Positions 15,146 through 16,821 of a stretch of DNA of 16,821 nucleotides are shown piece by piece. Position numbers and translations under genes: made by a program. This DNA comes from CAZDUS01 sp964609375 (lineage in GTDB: Bacteria > Verrucomicrobiota > Kiritimatiellia > CAIKKV01 > CAITUY01). The notes under the pieces were generated by a model. That model was not told where the DNA came from. It worked only from the letters and a program-made list of their open reading frames with translations, and made no database searches. The stretch covers positions 1-16,821 of the forward strand of contig CAZSSA010000052.1 in assembly GCA_964609375.1 (NCBI GenBank), in the 5' to 3' direction. Each line of letters starts with the position of its first letter. Within the stretch, counting starts at the first letter, position 1.

Positions 15146-15695
15146 GGCTGACCTCCTTTGATTCGACGGAATTCCGTCGGTATGGCTCAAGGATTTCACC
15201 TACTTTTGTTGGACGCACCCGCTTGAAGACTTCTTCATCGATGGCCATCGTTGGAGCCAACCCGCAGGCGCCGAAGCACCGTGCAACCTCCAGCGTAAAG
15301 AGCCGGTCCCCGGTAGTCTGCCCCACATCAATACCAAGATTGCTTTTGAGCGCATCCAGCACCTGCTTGCCGCCACGCACATAACAAGCCGTCCCCATAC
15401 ACACGCGAATCACATGCTTGCCCCGCGGCACCGTCGTGAAGAACGAATAGAATCCGACAACACCCGCCACTTCGCTATAGGATTTATTCAGTCCAAGACT
15501 GACGCGCTTGAGCACGGTTTCCGGAAGATGGCCAAACATGCTCTGCGCCATCTGCAACACGGGAATCAATGAACCTGGCTTGTCGCGATATTCCGCAAGC
15601 ACTCCATCCAGCCGTATCATCATGTCGGCCTCACTGGCCTGCTTGCCACAGGCGCAACACTTTGCCTCGGTCAACGTCTCGCCTCCCTGCTTCAT
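15135..15695 (-). CDS. hydC: HydC1, NuoE-like [2Fe-2S] subunit, first gene of the hydrogenase operon
   Basis: 186 residues; GGAGG 6 bases before the ATG at 15695. NuoE-type thioredoxin-like protein with cluster cysteines C99 and C104 (CMGTAC), C140 and C144 (CFGAC), and the helical segment VVGFYSFFTTVPRGK before them. The first ~20 residues carry an extra cluster, CCACGK (C13, C14, C16), absent from HydC2; it could bind a metal but is too short to assign. The 3' end overlaps the hydB1 start by 11 bases. As the promoter-proximal gene it follows a ~55-base leader from the predicted start site near 15750. Its role is to hold a [2Fe-2S] cluster between the flavoprotein and the catalytic subunit of hydrogenase 1. 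Confidence 0.93.
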   Translation of the reverse strand: MKQGGETLTEAKCCACGKQASEADMMIRLDGVLAEYRDKPGSLIPVLQMAQSMFGHLPETVLKRVSLGLNKSYSEVAGVVGFYSFFTTVPRGKHVIRVCMGTACYVRGGKQVLDALKSNLGIDVGQTTGDRLFTLEVARCFGACGLAPTMAIDEEVFKRVRPTKVGEILEPYRRNSVESKEVSHAS

Positions 15696-15756
15696 ACCAA
15701 ACCTCCATCATCATGTTGGTTTTGCTTCACCGGAGTACCACAACAAATGGAGATCA

Positions 15757-15784
15757 ATAATATCAGGATTACTCACATCGTCAA
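15757..15784 (-). promoter_or_regulatory. Promoter of the hydrogenase-rex operon
   Basis: On the minus strand, -35 TTGACG (plus 15779-15784) and -10 TATTAT (plus 15757-15762) are separated by 16 bases. This leaves a leader of about 55 bases before the hydC1 ATG at 15695. It is the only good sigma70-like promoter seen upstream of the nine-gene operon. A Rex-like operator covers the -35 element. Confidence 0.65.
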
Positions 15785-15809
15785 ATATTTAACGTTAATA
15801 TTTTCACAA
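15778..15809 (-). promoter_or_regulatory. Two overlapping Rex-like operators
   Basis: Read on the minus strand, box A is TTGTGAA-AATA-TTAACGT (plus 15792-15809) and box B is ACGTTAA-ATAT-TTGACGA (plus 15778-15795); they share the bases TTAACGTTAA-side half. Both fit the Rex pattern of two seven-base arms around four bases: box A has a perfect TTGTGAA left arm and TTAAC in the right arm; box B is an imperfect inverted repeat CGTTAA/TTGACG and includes the -35 hexamer. Binding there would block RNA polymerase. The match to the known Rex consensus is by eye and the function is inferred. Confidence 0.6.
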
Positions 15810-15858
15810 GCCATGCTTTGCCCATCCACCCTCCCTAATGGATTTGAAAAACGGCGGG

Positions 15859-15886
15859 TTGACATCTTGGCAACCGTTGGTATTAT
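15859..15886 (+). promoter_or_regulatory. Promoter of tRNA-Asn
   Basis: A consensus -35 TTGACA (15859-15864) and a -10 TATTAT (15881-15886) are separated by 16 bases, placing transcription start near 15893, about 23 bases before the tRNA. It points away from the hydrogenase operon, so 15696-15915 is a divergent promoter region. Confidence 0.75.
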
Positions 15887-15915
15887 TCGCCCCTTGTTTT
15901 TTAGAAAGCCATTGT

Positions 15916-15990
15916 TCGGGCGTAGCTCAATGGTAGAGCGTCTGGCTGTTAACCAGAATGTTACAGGTTCGAGCCCTGTCGCCCGAGCCA
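15916..15990 (+). tRNA. tRNA-Asn (anticodon GTT)
   Basis: 75 bases including the encoded CCA (15988-15990). The acceptor stem TCGGGCG (15916-15922) pairs with CGCCCGA (15980-15986) and the discriminator base is G987 (15987). The D-arm contains AGCTCAATGGTAGAGC, the anticodon arm TCTGG-CTGTTAA-CCAGA gives anticodon GTT (Asn), and the T-arm has ACAGG-TTCGAGC-CCTGT. All four stems are complete, so the gene should be functional. Confidence 0.97.
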
Positions 15991-16020
15991 AGCAGTAGAC
16001 GCTTCGCGTCACTGCTTGGC
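15987..16020 (+). repeat. Palindromic hairpin 1, starting on the tRNA 3' end
   Basis: GCCAAGCAGT, a single bulged A, GACGC, a TTC loop, GCGTC and ACTGCTTGGC form a 15-base-pair stem. The first four bases are the discriminator and CCA of the tRNA. No T-run follows, so it is not a textbook intrinsic terminator, though it may help end or process the tRNA transcript. It shares the GCAGT/ACTGC arms and the single-base bulge with the hairpins at 16024 and 16158, in the opposite orientation. Confidence 0.8.
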
Positions 16021-16023
16021 GGT

Positions 16024-16047
16024 GCAGTGAGCCGAAGGCTCTACTGC
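16024..16047 (+). repeat. Palindromic hairpin 2, same family
   Basis: GCAGT-GAGCC, loop GAA, GGCTC, a bulged T, ACTGC: a 10-base-pair stem with the same outer arms and the same one-base bulge position as hairpins 1 and 4. It begins 4 bases after hairpin 1. Confidence 0.75.
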
Positions 16048-16060
16048 CCACTGCCCTCCC

Positions 16061-16095
16061 CCTTGTTTCTCGGTTCCCCGAAGAGAGAAACAAGG
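16061..16095 (+). repeat. Hairpin 3, different sequence
   Basis: CCTTGTTTCTC (16061-16071) pairs perfectly with GAGAAACAAGG (16085-16095) around a 13-base loop. The sequence is unrelated to the GCAGT family, but it lies within the same hairpin cluster. No poly-T follows. Confidence 0.7.
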
Positions 16096-16157
16096 CTACC
16101 TTGCGGTCATCGCACGTCTTGATTCTCTTCCTGCTTTTTCCTCATCTCGCTCTTGCG

Positions 16158-16188
16158 CCCCGCAGTGAGCTTTGCTCTACTGCCGGGG
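16158..16188 (+). repeat. Palindromic hairpin 4, same family, abutting the GIY-YIG gene
   Basis: CCCC-GCAGT-GAGC, loop TTT, GCTC, bulged T, ACTGC, bulged C, GGGG. It repeats the GCAGTGAGC...GCTCTACTGC core of hairpin 2. Its last G is the first base of the GTG proposed as start of the GIY-YIG gene. Confidence 0.75.
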
Positions 16189-16478
16189 TGCCCTCCAAGC
16201 TCCAATACTGCGTCTACGTCCTCATGTCCATGCACGACACCAATTTCTACGTCGGCTTCACAACCGACCTGCAGCGCCGCCTGACCGAACATTTTCACGG
16301 CCAATCCCCCTCCACGGCGCCCCGACGGCCATTCCGTCTCATCTTCTGTGAGTATTTCTTTTCCAAAGAAGACGCCGAACGTCGGGAGTCCTACCTGAAA
16401 ACAACCGCTGGCCGTATCACCCTGATAAAGTCAACCATCTGGGAGAGAAACTTCAACGACTCGCCGAAGATGAGATGA
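16188..16478 (+). CDS. Small GIY-YIG endonuclease-domain protein with a foreign tail
   Basis: The frame is open from the TTG at 16101, but similarity begins only at QYCVYVLMS, so the GTG at 16188 is the likelier start (96 residues); the start is uncertain because the upstream bases form a hairpin and no ribosome site is clear. The domain is of the small COG2827/YhbQ type: VYVL and FYVGFT supply the GIY and YIG elements, followed by DLQRRLTEH with the catalytic Arg and KEDAERRESYLKTTAGR with the metal-binding Glu. Relatives normally end a few residues after TTAGR. Here the last ~20 residues (from about 16414) come from reading a J-domain gene remnant out of frame. The nuclease core is intact and may still fold. 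Its substrate is unknown; such genes are often multicopy and hairpin-associated, which I recall only generally. Confidence 0.75.
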   Translation: MPSKLQYCVYVLMSMHDTNFYVGFTTDLQRRLTEHFHGQSPSTAPRRPFRLIFCEYFFSKEDAERRESYLKTTAGRITLIKSTIWERNFNDSPKMR

Positions 16479-16528
16479 AGAAGCTTAACGAGGCGTACGA
16501 GTATTTCCACAAGCATTACGGTTTGTAG
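16415..16528 (+). pseudogene. 3' remnant of a J-domain (DnaJ/DjlA-like) gene
   Basis: In the frame +2 relative to the GIY-YIG gene, the bases encode YHPDKVNHLGEKLQRLAEDE and continue MKKLNEAYEYFHKHYGL before a TAG at 16526-16528. The HPD tripeptide followed by a charged helix ending in INEAYEYL-like sequence is the second half of a J domain, and the KVxHLGExxQxLAE pattern is like DjlA/TerB-linked J domains at the end of their protein. The first J-domain helix before the Tyr is missing; upstream codons in this frame belong to the GIY-YIG gene. No start is available, so this is a broken leftover joined by deletion or insertion. Confidence 0.7.
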
Positions 16529-16537
16529 CAATTAGTG

Positions 16538-16555
16538 CCAGTGCCCCCCCACTGG
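16538..16555 (+). repeat. Short hairpin with an all-C loop
   Basis: CCAGTG, a loop of six C, CACTGG: a perfect six-base-pair stem, 9 bases after the J-domain stop. It is too short and lacks a T-run for an intrinsic terminator. It could mark an element boundary; nothing else supports that. Confidence 0.4.
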
Positions 16556-16607
16556 ACATCATCGCACTTATCCTCGAAAACCGTGACAACCATCGAGGAG
16601 GATGCTG

Positions 16608-16821
16608 ATGCCAGCAAAACGAAAAATAAACTGTTCGACCCTACCAGCACGGAGCCATACCACGGCGTGCCAGATCGTCGAGACGGCGGGGAAGGCGAGT
16701 GAGGAAGATGAACATCGGGAGACCCAAGTCCGCCCACGTGCGGAGACCATCCGCACCTGTCGTTTTGGCGTTCAACCCAGTAGGACTGGCTTGCCTTTCC
16801 AGCCAAGCGATGACAGACAGG
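16608..16821 (+). CDS. Unrecognised open frame running off the window
   Basis: An ATG at 16608 preceded by AGGAGG (16596-16601, 6 bases away) opens a frame with no stop up to the window edge, 71 codons. The peptide is polar and charged (starts MPAKRKINCSTLPAR, later KASEEDEHRE) with no membrane segment or motif I recognise. The good ribosome site is the main argument for it; at least one other frame is also open here, so it may be non-coding. Together with 16529-16607 this stretch has no gene I can name. Confidence 0.3.
   Translation, partial: MPAKRKINCSTLPARSHTTACQIVETAGKASEEDEHRETQVRPRAETIRTCRFGVQPSRTGLPFQPSDDRQ

Noticed and set aside
15146..15199. Upstream extension of hydB1 to 15199
   Set aside because: The near-perfect AAAGGAGGT before the ATG at 15145 decides the start; the extension would read through hydC1 in another frame.
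15987..16095. Hairpins after the tRNA read as intrinsic terminators
   Set aside because: None is followed by a run of T; the shared arms point to a repeat family instead, although a role in ending transcription is not excluded.
16516..16806. A 96-codon minus-strand frame at the right edge
   Set aside because: No ribosome site that I can see, low-complexity Ser/Gly/Pro-rich product, and it overlaps the J-domain stop; no similarity recognised.
1..16821. CRISPR array, rRNA genes or complete insertion sequences
   Set aside because: No regularly spaced direct repeats, no rRNA sequence, and no transposase with flanking inverted repeats were seen.

Overview
The window looks like chromosomal DNA of an anaerobic, hydrogen-metabolising, Gram-negative-type bacterium. 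The evidence is two complete trimeric [FeFe]-hydrogenase gene sets with the NADH sensor Rex, and an OmpA-type peptidoglycan-binding domain placed on the far side of a membrane helix. A member of the PVC group (for example Kiritimatiellota) or a similar anaerobic lineage would fit, but nothing here fixes the taxonomy.

Left part, plus strand (1-3340): a tight three-gene cluster. It holds a 5'-truncated polytopic membrane protein resembling GT-C glycosyltransferases, a ParA/Soj ATPase, and a remarkable chimera. The chimera has a ParB-like N-terminal half (including the GKGLDSLM motif), then one transmembrane helix, a Pro-rich linker and an OmpA/MotB peptidoglycan-binding domain. The HTH and dimerisation domains of ParB are absent. 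I read this as a possible ParA-to-cell-wall tether and consider it the best candidate for an undescribed system. A VapBC-type toxin-antitoxin pair follows (3475-4111) with overlapping palindromes in front of it.

Centre, minus strand (15695 down to 4128): one long, tightly packed operon of nine genes. In transcription order these are hydC1, hydB1 fused to a GltD-like flavoprotein, hydA1, receiver-only response regulator 1, rex, hydB2 (two thioredoxin-like domains), hydA2, hydC2 and receiver-only response regulator 2. Each set is C, B, A subunits (different order) and each ends with a stand-alone receiver protein sharing an unusual motif. The single recognisable promoter (15757-15784) is overlapped and flanked by two overlapping Rex-like operators (15778-15809), so the operon that encodes Rex is probably itself repressed by Rex and opened when NADH/NAD+ rises. 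HydABC complexes couple NADH and ferredoxin to H2. The GltD fusion suggests that set 1 may have an additional NAD(P)H site. The H-cluster maturases are not in the window.

Right end, plus strand (15859-16821): a well-formed sigma70-type promoter drives tRNA-Asn(GTT). A cluster of related palindromic hairpins starts on the tRNA's own 3' GCCA. A small GIY-YIG endonuclease gene follows whose tail reads out of frame into the 3' end of a J-domain gene, a recombination scar. The last ~290 bases hold a C-loop hairpin and an unrecognised reading frame open to the window edge.
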